Part shown: piece by piece, positions 9,459-17,653 of the stretch
Layout of the letters: each line of letters opens with the position of its first letter
Position numbering within the stretch: position 1 is the first letter of the stretch
From: Methylococcales bacterium
GTDB lineage: Bacteria > Pseudomonadota > Gammaproteobacteria > Methylococcales > Methylomonadaceae
NCBI GenBank assembly: GCA_028715725.1
Contig: JAQURG010000003.1
Location: forward strand, 62,001-126,000
Reading direction: 5' to 3'
Length of the DNA stretch: 64,000 nt
Notes under the pieces: generated by a model
The model's input: only the letters and a program-made list of their open reading frames with translations
Database searches by the model: none
Told to the model about the DNA's origin: nothing
Position numbers and translations under genes: made by a program

Positions 9459-10094
9459 TTATTTTTTGGAATGAGAAGGCTGAAGGCTTTCAGCAATTCC
9501 CAATAAAATACCGCTGCCTATCTGTGCTAACGTGATAGTTGCTGCAACCGTACTTGAAACAATGGCCTCTCTGCCTAGATCCGGCAATTCTTTCAGCGCT
9601 TCCAGAGCGGTTATAGCCTGTTTTCCGACAGCCGTGCCGCTTTTGCGGGCATGGCTAATAAAATCATTGACAATTTCGGCGATCATCTGATTTCCGCCTT
9701 TGGCAAATTTTTCAAGAGCGTCAAGAAACAGCTCTTCCATATTCTGTATATCTTTACTTGCATCATTAATGTCCTGTTGAGAATAGGCATTGACTTTGGA
9801 GGATGCTTCTTCAATGGCCAGCTTGGACGCCTCTGCCGCAGCCGCCAAAGCATCGTCCAATGCCGAAGCTGCATGTGTAAAAGCCTCTATGGTATATTCA
9901 CCCTGAGACGTCATGCCTTCATTGATACCCTTACTGACCTCTTCAGCCACATTTTTTATATTTTCACTGTCCAGTTTCCGGGCCGTCAGGGCTTTCAGAG
10001 TAATAGTCCTGATTTTGTCATGAACATCAAAATTTGATTGTACCGCGTCCCGGATTGCATTTTTAATATTTTGATGTTGATTTATTTCAGTCAT
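9459..10094 (-). CDS. Phasin-like helical protein (DUF6781-like)
   Basis: A 211-residue, mostly helical, Ala/Glu/Lys-rich protein of unknown function that I associate with the DUF6781 family. It lacks a signal peptide when begun at 10094, where GGGAG lies 8 bases upstream; a longer frame to 10148 would give a false hydrophobic leader. Residues about 60-150 are likely coiled coil (runs such as ALDDALAAAAEASKLAIEEA), and the last 35 residues are a Gly/Ala/Thr-rich hydrophobic patch suited to membrane contact. The shape recalls phasins or membrane-associated scaffold proteins. It is 15 bases upstream of the UbiB-family gene, so the two probably act together on a lipid or membrane target. Confidence 0.65.
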   Translation of the reverse strand: MTEINQHQNIKNAIRDAVQSNFDVHDKIRTITLKALTARKLDSENIKNVAEEVSKGINEGMTSQGEYTIEAFTHAASALDDALAAAAEASKLAIEEASSKVNAYSQQDINDASKDIQNMEELFLDALEKFAKGGNQMIAEIVNDFISHARKSGTAVGKQAITALEALKELPDLGREAIVSSTVAATITLAQIGSGILLGIAESLQPSHSKK

Positions 10095-10231
10095 AGCCGG
10101 TCTCCCGATCAATAAGAAAATGAAAACAGTGACATTTATTAATTTCAAAAATGAAGCGCAAAATCTACCGGCATCGCAGACTCCGGCTTTATATACATAT
10201 ACCGCCTTGACCTGAGCCCGTAAAGCAGAAG

Positions 10232-10438
10232 TTACTCCAGGCCTATTTCTCCTTCAATCGAGTAATTTAAACCAATAGCGGCAATATTGAGTGTCGTTTT
10301 AACTTCCAGAGTCTCTGTGCCGCTTATTGCTCCGGATTCAAGCGCTTTCATGACTGCATGTTCAATTTCACGCTGAGATGTAACACCCAGTTTCTTAAGA
10401 TATTTTCTGACTTCCATGTTAAAGATATCTTCGTTCAT
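10232..10438 (-). CDS. Small conserved protein (DUF6494-like)
   Basis: A 68-residue acidic protein of unknown function, recognisable as DUF6494-like from MNEDIFNMEVRKYLKKLGVT and the C-terminal AIGLNYSIEGEIGLE. Start at 10438 was preferred because GGAGG lies 5 bases before this ATG, while the longer in-frame start has none. It has a helical N-terminal half and a beta-rich C-terminal half, without cysteines or catalytic motifs. It stands 137 bases upstream of the phasin-like gene on the same strand. Confidence 0.7.
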   Translation of the reverse strand: MNEDIFNMEVRKYLKKLGVTSQREIEHAVMKALESGAISGTETLEVKTTLNIAAIGLNYSIEGEIGLE

Positions 10439-10556
10439 AGCGGCCTCCAGCTTGATCAAATTTATATTTATTGATTAATAAACGCTTGACGTCAAAATAC
10501 AGGTAAAAAATCATCCTGTCATGTATCAAGCGTTTGAAATCTGTTTTATCCCGTGT

Positions 10557-10943
10557 TTAATCATATTTGATGTATTTGAATCGCGGATCATCGGGCGTTC
10601 CTTCTAACGCTCCGCCTGCTTTTCCGGGCTGCCACATAATAACCTCCTCGATTTTATGCGCCAGTTCGAAATCCTTATTGGTAATGCCTTTGGCGGCATG
10701 ATTCACCAATTTAACGATCACAAAAGCATAGGAAACGGTCAGGTCAGGATGATGGAACGCAGCCTCCGCCAAGTGCCCGACTGCATTAACAACCATCAAC
10801 GTACCTTTCCAGCCGCTGGTTTTGTATTTGCGCCGAATCCAGCCATTCTCAAGATACCAGTGCGGCAGTTCTTCCTTCAGGCGTTCCTCAACCTCTGAAT
10901 CATTATAAGTTTCTTCGTGTTTACGCTCTCTCCATCCCATCAT
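10557..10943 (-). CDS. Pterin-4a-carbinolamine dehydratase family protein
   Basis: A 128-residue member of the PCD/DCoH family, which dehydrates 4a-hydroxytetrahydrobiopterin after aromatic amino acid hydroxylation. The active-site motif HHPD is at residues 64-67, a second conserved His at 82 (LVNHAAKGIT), and the final helix ends DFELAHKIEEVI. The C-terminal extension of about 25 residues (GKAGGALEGTPDDPRF) is typical of a bacterial subgroup. No phenylalanine hydroxylase is present in the window, so a housekeeping pterin-salvage role or another function of the fold is possible. AAGGGGG precedes the ATG. Confidence 0.8.
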   Translation of the reverse strand: MMGWRERKHEETYNDSEVEERLKEELPHWYLENGWIRRKYKTSGWKGTLMVVNAVGHLAEAAFHHPDLTVSYAFVIVKLVNHAAKGITNKDFELAHKIEEVIMWQPGKAGGALEGTPDDPRFKYIKYD

Positions 10944-11077
10944 GAACCCCCTTGATTAATCTTAAAACAACAGCGACAAAATCAACTTTAAACAGGCAAC
11001 TTCAAAAGTTTCGCTCACTGGAACGGATTATATACACAATTCTGTTTTTAAGCCAAAACCCGATAGGTTAACTTTAA

Positions 11078-14000
11078 TTACTTGAGGTTTTTCTCTTTCA
11101 ATGTTAATTTTTCCAGCAGCCCGCTAATAAACTCAATCTTCTGTTCGTTCGTCTCAAACGGCTTGATAAACCTTAACTTATCAGAGCCATCAAATTTGTA
11201 GCATTGGGCCTGAGTTTGTATCAGGGTAATTAACTGTTCAGCATTAATGTGGGGTTCCGAAGTAAAGATGATGCGGCCGCCTCCTGCATTCGCTTCAATT
11301 TTTTTGATGCCCAGCTTCTTCGCTTTTTGCTTTAATTCGGTGACATTAAACAGAGCCTTAAGCGGCTCCGGCAGCAGGCCAAAACGGTCTATCATTTCTA
11401 TCTGCAATTCATGCAAATCAGCAAGTGTTTCGGCGCTGGCTATGCGCTTATACAGCACCAGGCGCGCCTGGATATCCGGCAGGTAATCTTCCGGAATGAG
11501 AGCGGCTGTTTGCAAGTCAACCTCCGCACCTCGGTCCATCGGCGCATCAAGTTCCGGCTGCTTGCCTGATTTCAAGGCCTCGACTGCGCGCTCCAGCAGT
11601 TCGGTATACATCGTAAAACCGATTTCCTGAATCTGCCCGCTTTGGTCATCGCCCAGCAGCTCACCGGCGCCGCGAATTTCCAAATCATGGGAAGACAACA
11701 TGAACCCCGCGCCTAATTCGCCGGATGCTTCAACCGCTTCCAGCCGCTTCATGGCATCCTTGGTCATCAGGGATTTTGGCGGCACGATAAAATAGGCGTA
11801 GGCCCGGTGATGAGACCGCCCTACCCTTCCGCGCAGCTGATGCAGTTGCGCCAATCCCAGTTTATCAGCCCGGTCAATAATAATCGTGTTGGCGCTGGGG
11901 ATGTCGATTCCGCTCTCAATAATGGTGGAGCACAGCAATAAATTAAAGCGCTGATGATAAAAGTCCAGCATGATGCGTTCCAGCTCACGTTCAGGCATTT
12001 GTCCGTGCGCTATTTCTATCCGTGCTTCCGGTATCAGCGCAGCCAGTTCCCTCGCCATTTTGTCCATGCTTTTAACTTCATTGTGCAGGAAGAATACCTG
12101 GCCGCCGCGTTTTATTTCACGCAGACAAGCTTCCCTGACCTGTGCATCCACCCACTCGCTGATAAAAGTCTTGATGGCATGACGATTGGGCGGCGGGCTG
12201 GCAATAATGGAAATATCCCTTAAGCCGGACATCGCCATATTCAAGGTCCGCGGTATAGGCGTTGCCGTCAGCGTCAGAAAATCCAGTTCACTGCGCAACT
12301 TTTTGAAATGCTCCTTTTGCCGCACGCCAAAACGGTGCTCTTCATCAATCACCACCAGTCCCAGCGCTTTAAATTTGAGCTCCTTGGATAATAAGGTATG
12401 CGTGCCGATAACAATATCGACTTTGCCCTCAGCCAGTTGTTCGGCGATTTGTTTGAGCTGTTTAGGCGTCACAAAACGCGACATGACCTCGACCCGGACC
12501 GGCCAATCGGCAAAGCGGTCTTGAAAATTCTGATAATGCTGCTGCGCCAGTAAAGTAGTCGGCACCAATACCGCGACCTGCTTGCCGCTTTGTACGGCAA
12601 TAAACGCCGCCCGCATGGAAACCTCGGTTTTACCAAAACCCACATCGCCGCAAATCACTCTGTCCATAGGATGAGGGCCGGCCATATCTTCCAGTATGGC
12701 TTCAATAGCGGTCTGCTGATCGGGAGTTTCTTCAAAAGGAAAGGCATCGGCAAAAGCCTGGTAATCAGCCTGTTCAATCTTAAAGGCATGGCCTTGCTTG
12801 ATGGCTCTTTTAGCGTGGATTTCCAACAATTCCGCCGCGACATCCCGGATACGGTCGATAGCCTTTTTCTTAAGCTTGCTCCATTGATCGCCGCCCAGTT
12901 TATGCAAGGGCGCGGTTTCCGGACTCATGCCAGTATAACGGCCAATCACATGCAATGAAGAAACGGGGACGTAAAGCTTGTCGTTATGGGCGTATTCCAG
13001 AGTCAGGAATTCCGCTGGTGTGCCGCCGACCTGCAAGGTTTGCAAACCTAAATAGCGGCCTACGCCGTGTTCCTGATGAACAACCGGTGAACCTATAGTC
13101 AATTCGTTAAGGTTATTGACGATATTTTCCAGCTCACGCGCGGCAGATTGCCGCCTTCTGCGCCGCTGCAAAACTCTTTCGCCGGAAAGCATGCTTTCGG
13201 TAATAATGACAAGCGCCGGATTGTCCAGCCATAAGCCATACTCCATAGGCGCAACAAGAACGCATAGCGATACTTCGGACTTTAAGAATGCCTGCCAGCT
13301 TTCAACAGGTTTGATGTTTATCTTATAGGATCTCAGCCTGTCAATCAGGCCTTCTCTACGCCCGGCAGATTCTGCGACAAACAGGATCTTACCGGCGAAT
13401 GACCCGATAAATTGCTTTAAAGCCTGAGCGGGCTCGTTCAGTCTGGCGTCCAGCGTAACATTAGGCAGCGGATGGCAGGTAAAAGCTAAACTTTCGGCGC
13501 TCTCCTTGTTAGCGATGTTAATACGCGCGAACACCGCCGTTCTTTGGGATAACTCTTCGGCCGACAAGAACAGTTGCTCAGGCCTCAGGATAGGTCTTTC
13601 AACATCATATTTCCGTTGCTCAAAACGCTCCCCGGCTTCCGCATAAAAGGCTTGCGCTGTGATGTTAAAAGAATCTGACGCCACCAGCACCGCTGACGGC
13701 GGTAAATAATCGAACAAGGCCGCTGTTTGTTCTACAAACAGCGGCAAATAGTATTCGATGCCGCTTGGCGTGATACCTTTGCTGACATCCGCGTACAAAG
13801 TATTTTTGGGCGAAGCTTCCGGAAAGCAGGTTCTGAATGCCTGGCGAAAATGCTTGATGGACTCATCAGTCAACGGAAACTCACGGGCCGGAAACAATTG
13901 AATCCGGTCGATTTTTTCCAGTGAACGTTGGGTTTCAGGATCAAAAGTACGGATAGATTCAATTTCCTCATCAAACAACTCGATGCGAAAAGGCACTTTG

Positions 14001-14539
14001 CTGCCCATCGGAAACAGATCAATAATTGCGCCTCTAACCGCAAACTCGGCATGTTGATAGACTTGCGGCACGCACTGATAACCCACGCTTTCCAGCTTGA
14101 TCCGGTTTAGCTCCAGGTTAAAATCATCGCCGACTTTAATCGCAAAACTGTTGGCTAAAACATGTTCTCTCGGCGCCAGCCGGTGCATTAATGTAGTGAC
14201 CGGAACCACCAGCGCGCCCCGCTTCACCTGCGGCAATAAAGCCAGCGTTTTCAATCGTTCCGAGATAATTTCGGGCAGCGGCGAAAAAACATCGTAAGGC
14301 AGCGTTTCCCAATCAGGAAAATGCAGAATAGGGTGCTCGTTCTGTAAAAAAAACGCTAATTCACGCTCAAGACGCAAGGCGGTCTGGTTGTCAGGCGCCA
14401 TGATAACAAACAGACGGTTTTCATTTTTAATGGCGGAAGCCAAAGCCAAAGAATCACCGCAGCCGGTTAAACCTGTCCAGACGACAGCCTGGTCTTTTGA
14501 TCGGGGAATGTTGGGGGAGAAAATCAGTGTGTTAGCCAT
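11078..14539 (-). CDS. mfd: Transcription-repair coupling factor Mfd
   Basis: A 1153-residue ATP-dependent DNA translocase that removes stalled RNA polymerase at lesions and recruits UvrA. The N-terminal UvrB-like module (about 1-330) carries LPYDVFSPLPEIISERL; the polymerase-interacting domain around residues 470-540 has VVHQEHGVGRYLGL; the helicase core has CGDVGFGKTEV (Walker A) near residue 630 and VVIDEEHRFGV (DEEH box) near 733, then TATPIPRTL and QLRGRVGRS. The C-terminal domain ends near EDYLPDIQARLVLYKRI. The start MANTL was chosen over an ATG six codons upstream by similarity to the family N-terminus. Full length; E. coli Mfd is 1148 residues. Confidence 0.96.
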   Translation of the reverse strand: MANTLIFSPNIPRSKDQAVVWTGLTGCGDSLALASAIKNENRLFVIMAPDNQTALRLERELAFFLQNEHPILHFPDWETLPYDVFSPLPEIISERLKTLALLPQVKRGALVVPVTTLMHRLAPREHVLANSFAIKVGDDFNLELNRIKLESVGYQCVPQVYQHAEFAVRGAIIDLFPMGSKVPFRIELFDEEIESIRTFDPETQRSLEKIDRIQLFPAREFPLTDESIKHFRQAFRTCFPEASPKNTLYADVSKGITPSGIEYYLPLFVEQTAALFDYLPPSAVLVASDSFNITAQAFYAEAGERFEQRKYDVERPILRPEQLFLSAEELSQRTAVFARINIANKESAESLAFTCHPLPNVTLDARLNEPAQALKQFIGSFAGKILFVAESAGRREGLIDRLRSYKINIKPVESWQAFLKSEVSLCVLVAPMEYGLWLDNPALVIITESMLSGERVLQRRRRRQSAARELENIVNNLNELTIGSPVVHQEHGVGRYLGLQTLQVGGTPAEFLTLEYAHNDKLYVPVSSLHVIGRYTGMSPETAPLHKLGGDQWSKLKKKAIDRIRDVAAELLEIHAKRAIKQGHAFKIEQADYQAFADAFPFEETPDQQTAIEAILEDMAGPHPMDRVICGDVGFGKTEVSMRAAFIAVQSGKQVAVLVPTTLLAQQHYQNFQDRFADWPVRVEVMSRFVTPKQLKQIAEQLAEGKVDIVIGTHTLLSKELKFKALGLVVIDEEHRFGVRQKEHFKKLRSELDFLTLTATPIPRTLNMAMSGLRDISIIASPPPNRHAIKTFISEWVDAQVREACLREIKRGGQVFFLHNEVKSMDKMARELAALIPEARIEIAHGQMPERELERIMLDFYHQRFNLLLCSTIIESGIDIPSANTIIIDRADKLGLAQLHQLRGRVGRSHHRAYAYFIVPPKSLMTKDAMKRLEAVEASGELGAGFMLSSHDLEIRGAGELLGDDQSGQIQEIGFTMYTELLERAVEALKSGKQPELDAPMDRGAEVDLQTAALIPEDYLPDIQARLVLYKRIASAETLADLHELQIEMIDRFGLLPEPLKALFNVTELKQKAKKLGIKKIEANAGGGRIIFTSEPHINAEQLITLIQTQAQCYKFDGSDKLRFIKPFETNEQKIEFISGLLEKLTLKEKNLK

Positions 14540-14640
14540 TAAAAATATTATATCCATTTATCACGCTCCCGGCAGGCTTGAAGCGCCTTGCTGGAAGTCG
14601 CTGCCGGTCTGCATAAACCGGAGCTTAAAACATCTGTCAA

Positions 14641-14888
14641 TTATTGCTCATCATCGGATAGTGATTTCACTACGTCTTTAGCTCCCTGCCCGATGGTTTT
14701 GACTCCGCGTCTTGTACCATGACCTATATCCCTGGCTGCATCACGGGTGCCATGTCCAATTTCCCGGGTGACAGTGCGGGTTGTATGGCCTATTGTTCTT
14801 CCCGCATCCTTGAATTCGGCACAAGATGACAATAACCCTGTAGAAAAAAAATGAGTAAAAGCAGTAATTCTGCAGATGAAATTATCAT
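14641..14888 (-). pseudogene. Frameshifted lipoprotein with four 11-residue repeats
   Basis: The ATG at 14888 opens MIISSAELLLLLIFF, a good signal-peptide start, but this frame runs into other codons at an A8 tract (14844-14851; T8 on the coding strand). In the next frame the sequence continues STGLLSSCAEFKDAGR, with a clear lipobox LSSC. Adding one T would join both parts into a lipoprotein of about 82 residues. The mature part is four tandem 11-residue units: TIGHTTRTVTR, EIGHGTRDAAR, DIGHGTRRGVK, TIGQGAKDVVK, then an acidic tail. Undecad repeats of this sort form amphipathic helices, as in LEA-like proteins. It could be a sequencing error, a phase-variable gene or true decay. No clear ribosome site is seen upstream of the ATG. 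Confidence 0.55.
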
Positions 14889-15019
14889 TGTATGATCAGT
14901 TATCGCGTTTAATCCGCTAACTATACAATATCGTTAATCAAACATTTATTTAAGAAAAATTTTACAAATTTTTAAAACAGTAATCCATTAATAAATACTA
15001 ATCAACAGATGTCGCTTTA

Positions 15020-15652
15020 TCACTTGTTAATGATTTTAAAGCGGCACACACCCCCGCCTTTTGCCATGCACTCCACATGCTCAATATCCTTATCCAGTAA
15101 AGAGGCTATGAGTGTTCTGTCAAATTCGCAAATTTCTTCATGTTTTTGAGCCAGATCGTGATAAATGCAATTGCAGGCTTCAATCGTCCGCTCATTATTG
15201 GCCGAATCTGTTATATTTTTCGCATTGAAGCCCAACCCGTCCATAATTTTCAGTAATTCTTCAATCCGCTCGTCAGTCTCTTTTCCTTCAAAACGCGATA
15301 AAAGACTTTGTGACAAGTTGTTGCCCAGCTTATGCAAATAGCGCTGAAAGGCCTCCGAACCTATTTCGTTCTTCAGGTCGTTAAGAATAAGCTCGGAAAA
15401 CCAGGCATATTGTTTCGGAAAACTGTTTATCCCCGCCTCGGTCAGAATATAGCTTCGCACCGGACGGCCGGCCGTTTTATTCAGCACACCTGTCTGTATA
15501 TAACCGTCCCTTTCCAGCACAGCGAAATGCTGCTGTACAGCATTACGAGAAATAGTTAATTCAGCAGCGATCTCATCGATACTGAGTCCTGCTTTATTTG
15601 CAAGCAGCAGTTCTAAAATTTGATACTGCCTTGACCTGATCTTCTCTGCCAT
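15020..15652 (-). CDS. SufR-like winged-helix regulator with conserved cysteines
   Basis: A 210-residue DNA-binding regulator. Residues about 1-75 are a winged helix (SIDEIAAELTISRNAVQQHF as the recognition part, then RDGYIQTGVLNKTAGRPVRSY as the wing). The C-terminal part holds EACNCIYHDLA, ICEFD, HVECMAKGGGVCRF: the spacing of these cysteines resembles the [4Fe-4S]-binding cysteines of SufR-type repressors. The start was set at 15652, because AGGAG stands 5 bases upstream. It is divergent from the truncated haemoglobin gene with 177 bases between, which suggests that it senses NO, oxygen or iron-sulfur status and controls that pair. It is not linked to the suf operon at 42 kb, which has its own Rrf2 regulator. 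Confidence 0.75.
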   Translation of the reverse strand: MAEKIRSRQYQILELLLANKAGLSIDEIAAELTISRNAVQQHFAVLERDGYIQTGVLNKTAGRPVRSYILTEAGINSFPKQYAWFSELILNDLKNEIGSEAFQRYLHKLGNNLSQSLLSRFEGKETDERIEELLKIMDGLGFNAKNITDSANNERTIEACNCIYHDLAQKHEEICEFDRTLIASLLDKDIEHVECMAKGGGVCRFKIINK

Positions 15653-15720
15653 AAAAGCTCCTACTGTTATACGCTTTAGTATATCAAAAATAGTACATCT
15701 AATAACATTGCACAATATGA

Positions 15721-15817
15721 AATAGTTATAACATGTTTATATTGTAAAACAGGATATTATTTGCTATTATTTTTTCCGTAGCCAACCTTTCTTGGTTACA
15801 TTCCGGCTATAACTATT
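15721..15817. promoter_or_regulatory. Divergent regulatory region with a 10-bp inverted repeat
   Basis: The stretch between the SufR-like regulator and the haemoglobin gene is AT-rich. A perfect 10-base inverted repeat stands at its two sides: AATAGTTATA at 15721-15730 and TATAACTATT at 15808-15817, the second one ending 12 bases before the haemoglobin ATG and adjoining its GAGGAA ribosome site. A looser palindrome around ACATGT (15731-15736) adjoins the first arm. Role as a paired operator is inference. Confidence 0.35.
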
Positions 15818-15829
15818 GAGGAAATAATA

Positions 15830-16231
15830 ATGACTGACACGCTAAACAATCAGCAAACCACTATGAATAAAACACTTTATGAAAGAATAGGCGGTGAACC
15901 CGCCGTTAATACAGCCGTTGATATTTTTTACCGCAAGGTTCTGAATGACCACCGTATCAACCGTTTTTTCGATGATGTTGACATGGAAAAACAAGCGGCC
16001 AAACAAAAAGCCTTTTTGACTATGGCATTCGGCGGTCCTCATAGCTATACAGGGGAAGATATGCGCACAGGTCATGCCCACCTTGTTAAGATGGGTTTGG
16101 ATGATAGTCATTTTGATGCTGTCGTAAAAAATTTAGGGGCGACTTTGGAAGAGTTAAATGTCCCTCAAGAGCTTATCAACGAAGTTGTGGCTATTTGTGA
16201 AACGACACGCAATGACGTATTAGGCAGATAA
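15830..16231 (+). CDS. glbN: Group I truncated haemoglobin
   Basis: A 133-residue 2-on-2 globin that binds O2 or NO. LYERIGGEPAV marks the first helices, the Phe-Tyr pair in DIFYRKV (Tyr B10) lines the distal pocket, and the proximal haem ligand is His 82 in MRTGHAHLVKMGL. The N-terminal 11 residues before MNKTLYERIGG are variable; the ATG at 15830 is supported by GAGGAA 7 bases upstream, though MNKT is possible. It is followed after 76 bases by a flavoprotein reductase, which could keep the haem iron reduced for NO dioxygenation. This pairing and the divergent Fe-S-type regulator suggest nitrosative-stress defence. Confidence 0.9.
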   Translation: MTDTLNNQQTTMNKTLYERIGGEPAVNTAVDIFYRKVLNDHRINRFFDDVDMEKQAAKQKAFLTMAFGGPHSYTGEDMRTGHAHLVKMGLDDSHFDAVVKNLGATLEELNVPQELINEVVAICETTRNDVLGR

Positions 16232-16307
16232 AAAATTTTAATCGGACTCCATTTCGTTTTACTCCAACAGTTAATAACATTATGGAGTCAATTTTAACGG
16301 TAGCATC

Positions 16308-17282
16308 ATGGTCAAACTAACGATAGAAGAAAATACTTATACCTGCCAACCGGATGAAACGGTGCTCGACGCATTATTACGCGAAGAGGTGAATATTCCC
16401 TACGCCTGTAAAAAAGGCACCTGTCATAGTTGCATGGTGCGCAGTATCAATACCCGACCGCCTGAAGCCGCTCAGGACGCATTGAAGAATACTCTGAAGA
16501 AACAAAATTATTTCCTTGCCTGTCTGTGCCATCCCGAACAGGACATGGTCATTAAATTGCCTGATCAATCGGAATTCTATACCGAAGGAATGGTTGTCGT
16601 TAACGAGATGCTCAATCGGAATACACTGCTGCTGATCGTAGCTTTTAAGGATGCGTTCGAGTTTAACGCCGGCCAGTACGTTAATCTGCAAAGAGCCGAT
16701 GGCTTAACCCGCAGCTATTCGATTGCCAATGTTCCGCAGGAATCCAATACCCTGGAATTTCATATTCGCCGTTTACCGGGCGGCAAATTCAGTGAATGGC
16801 TGCATGATGAAATCAAGGCGGGGGATACTATCGCCGTATCTGAACCACGTGGCCATTGTTTTTATATCCCTGAAAGAAGCGAGCAAGGCATTCTTCTGGT
16901 AGGAACCGGAACAGGCCTTGCACCATTGGCCGGCATTCTGACCGACGCCCTCGCGCAGGGTCATTCCGGCCCCATTTATCTGTTTCATGGCAGTCGTGAA
17001 GTTGAAGACCTTTACCGTATAGATGAGATGCGCAAGCTCGCCGAACAGCATCAAAATTTTCATTACATTCCCTGTATATCATCCGGCAAGCATGTCTCTG
17101 AAGGCTTTACCCATGGACGCGCCAATGAAGTTGCCTTGGCTACGGTTCCGGACCTAAAAGGTTGGCGGGTATTTCTCTGCGGCCATCCCGACATGGTCAA
17201 TCAAATGAAAAAAATGACCTTTCTCAAAGGCGCCTCTACGAAGGATATCTATGCGGATGCCTTTTTATCCACACCGGCTTGA
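16308..17282 (+). CDS. 2Fe-2S/FAD/NAD(P)H oxidoreductase
   Basis: A 324-residue electron-transfer flavoprotein of the monooxygenase-reductase type. Residues 1-85 are a plant-type ferredoxin with cluster ligands Cys34, Cys39, Cys42 and Cys72 (CKKGTCHSC and LACLCHP). Residues about 95-190 are the FAD domain with RSYSIAN. The rest is the NAD(P)-binding domain with GTGTGLAPL and FLCGHPDMV. It has the order of MmoC and toluene dioxygenase reductases, but no oxygenase subunits are nearby; the globin just upstream is the likeliest partner. Length is normal for the family. Confidence 0.88.
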   Translation: MVKLTIEENTYTCQPDETVLDALLREEVNIPYACKKGTCHSCMVRSINTRPPEAAQDALKNTLKKQNYFLACLCHPEQDMVIKLPDQSEFYTEGMVVVNEMLNRNTLLLIVAFKDAFEFNAGQYVNLQRADGLTRSYSIANVPQESNTLEFHIRRLPGGKFSEWLHDEIKAGDTIAVSEPRGHCFYIPERSEQGILLVGTGTGLAPLAGILTDALAQGHSGPIYLFHGSREVEDLYRIDEMRKLAEQHQNFHYIPCISSGKHVSEGFTHGRANEVALATVPDLKGWRVFLCGHPDMVNQMKKMTFLKGASTKDIYADAFLSTPA

Positions 17283-17653
17283 GCAATGTCCGCTATGGTT
17301 TGGCGCTGGCATTGTTATTAGTGTGTATAATCTGAACCCGATCTAACAGGTTCAGAAGTAAGTTTAAATCTTAACTCACATGATGAATAAGAAATTGGTT
17401 TGTCTCAGACCGGCCATTTCGTGATATTCAATAATTTAATCGTATATCAGCAGTAAAGCCGATATCTGTCGTTTAACGTTGACTTTAACGGCATTCAGTC
17501 GGACATACTGAGGATGAGTTATTTGGAATTTCTATTTCCTTGGCCACCTAAGCAGCCTTGACGGGATCTAGAATAATGAATACTATGAGTAGCAAATATC
17601 TTTTAACCACAATGCCGTGTCACGTTTAATGCGAACCGCGGAGTATCTCAAGT
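17283..17653. other. Gene-free gap with one hairpin
   Basis: No gene is seen over these 371 bases. A 7-bp perfect stem (CTGAACC at 17332-17338 with GGTTCAG at 17349-17355) lies 50 bases after the reductase and could end its transcript, but no T-run follows. The gap marks the left border of the restriction-modification patch. ACTATGAGT (17582-17590) is a small palindrome upstream of the methylase, too weak to call an operator. Confidence 0.4.

Noticed and set aside
16308-17282. Reductase as MmoC of a soluble methane monooxygenase
   Set aside because: No mmoXYBZD genes nearby; it is paired with a globin instead.
17582-17590. ACTATGAGT palindrome upstream of the methylase as a C-box
   Set aside because: Single and short, and it does not match the CTTATAGTC form found before the controller gene.
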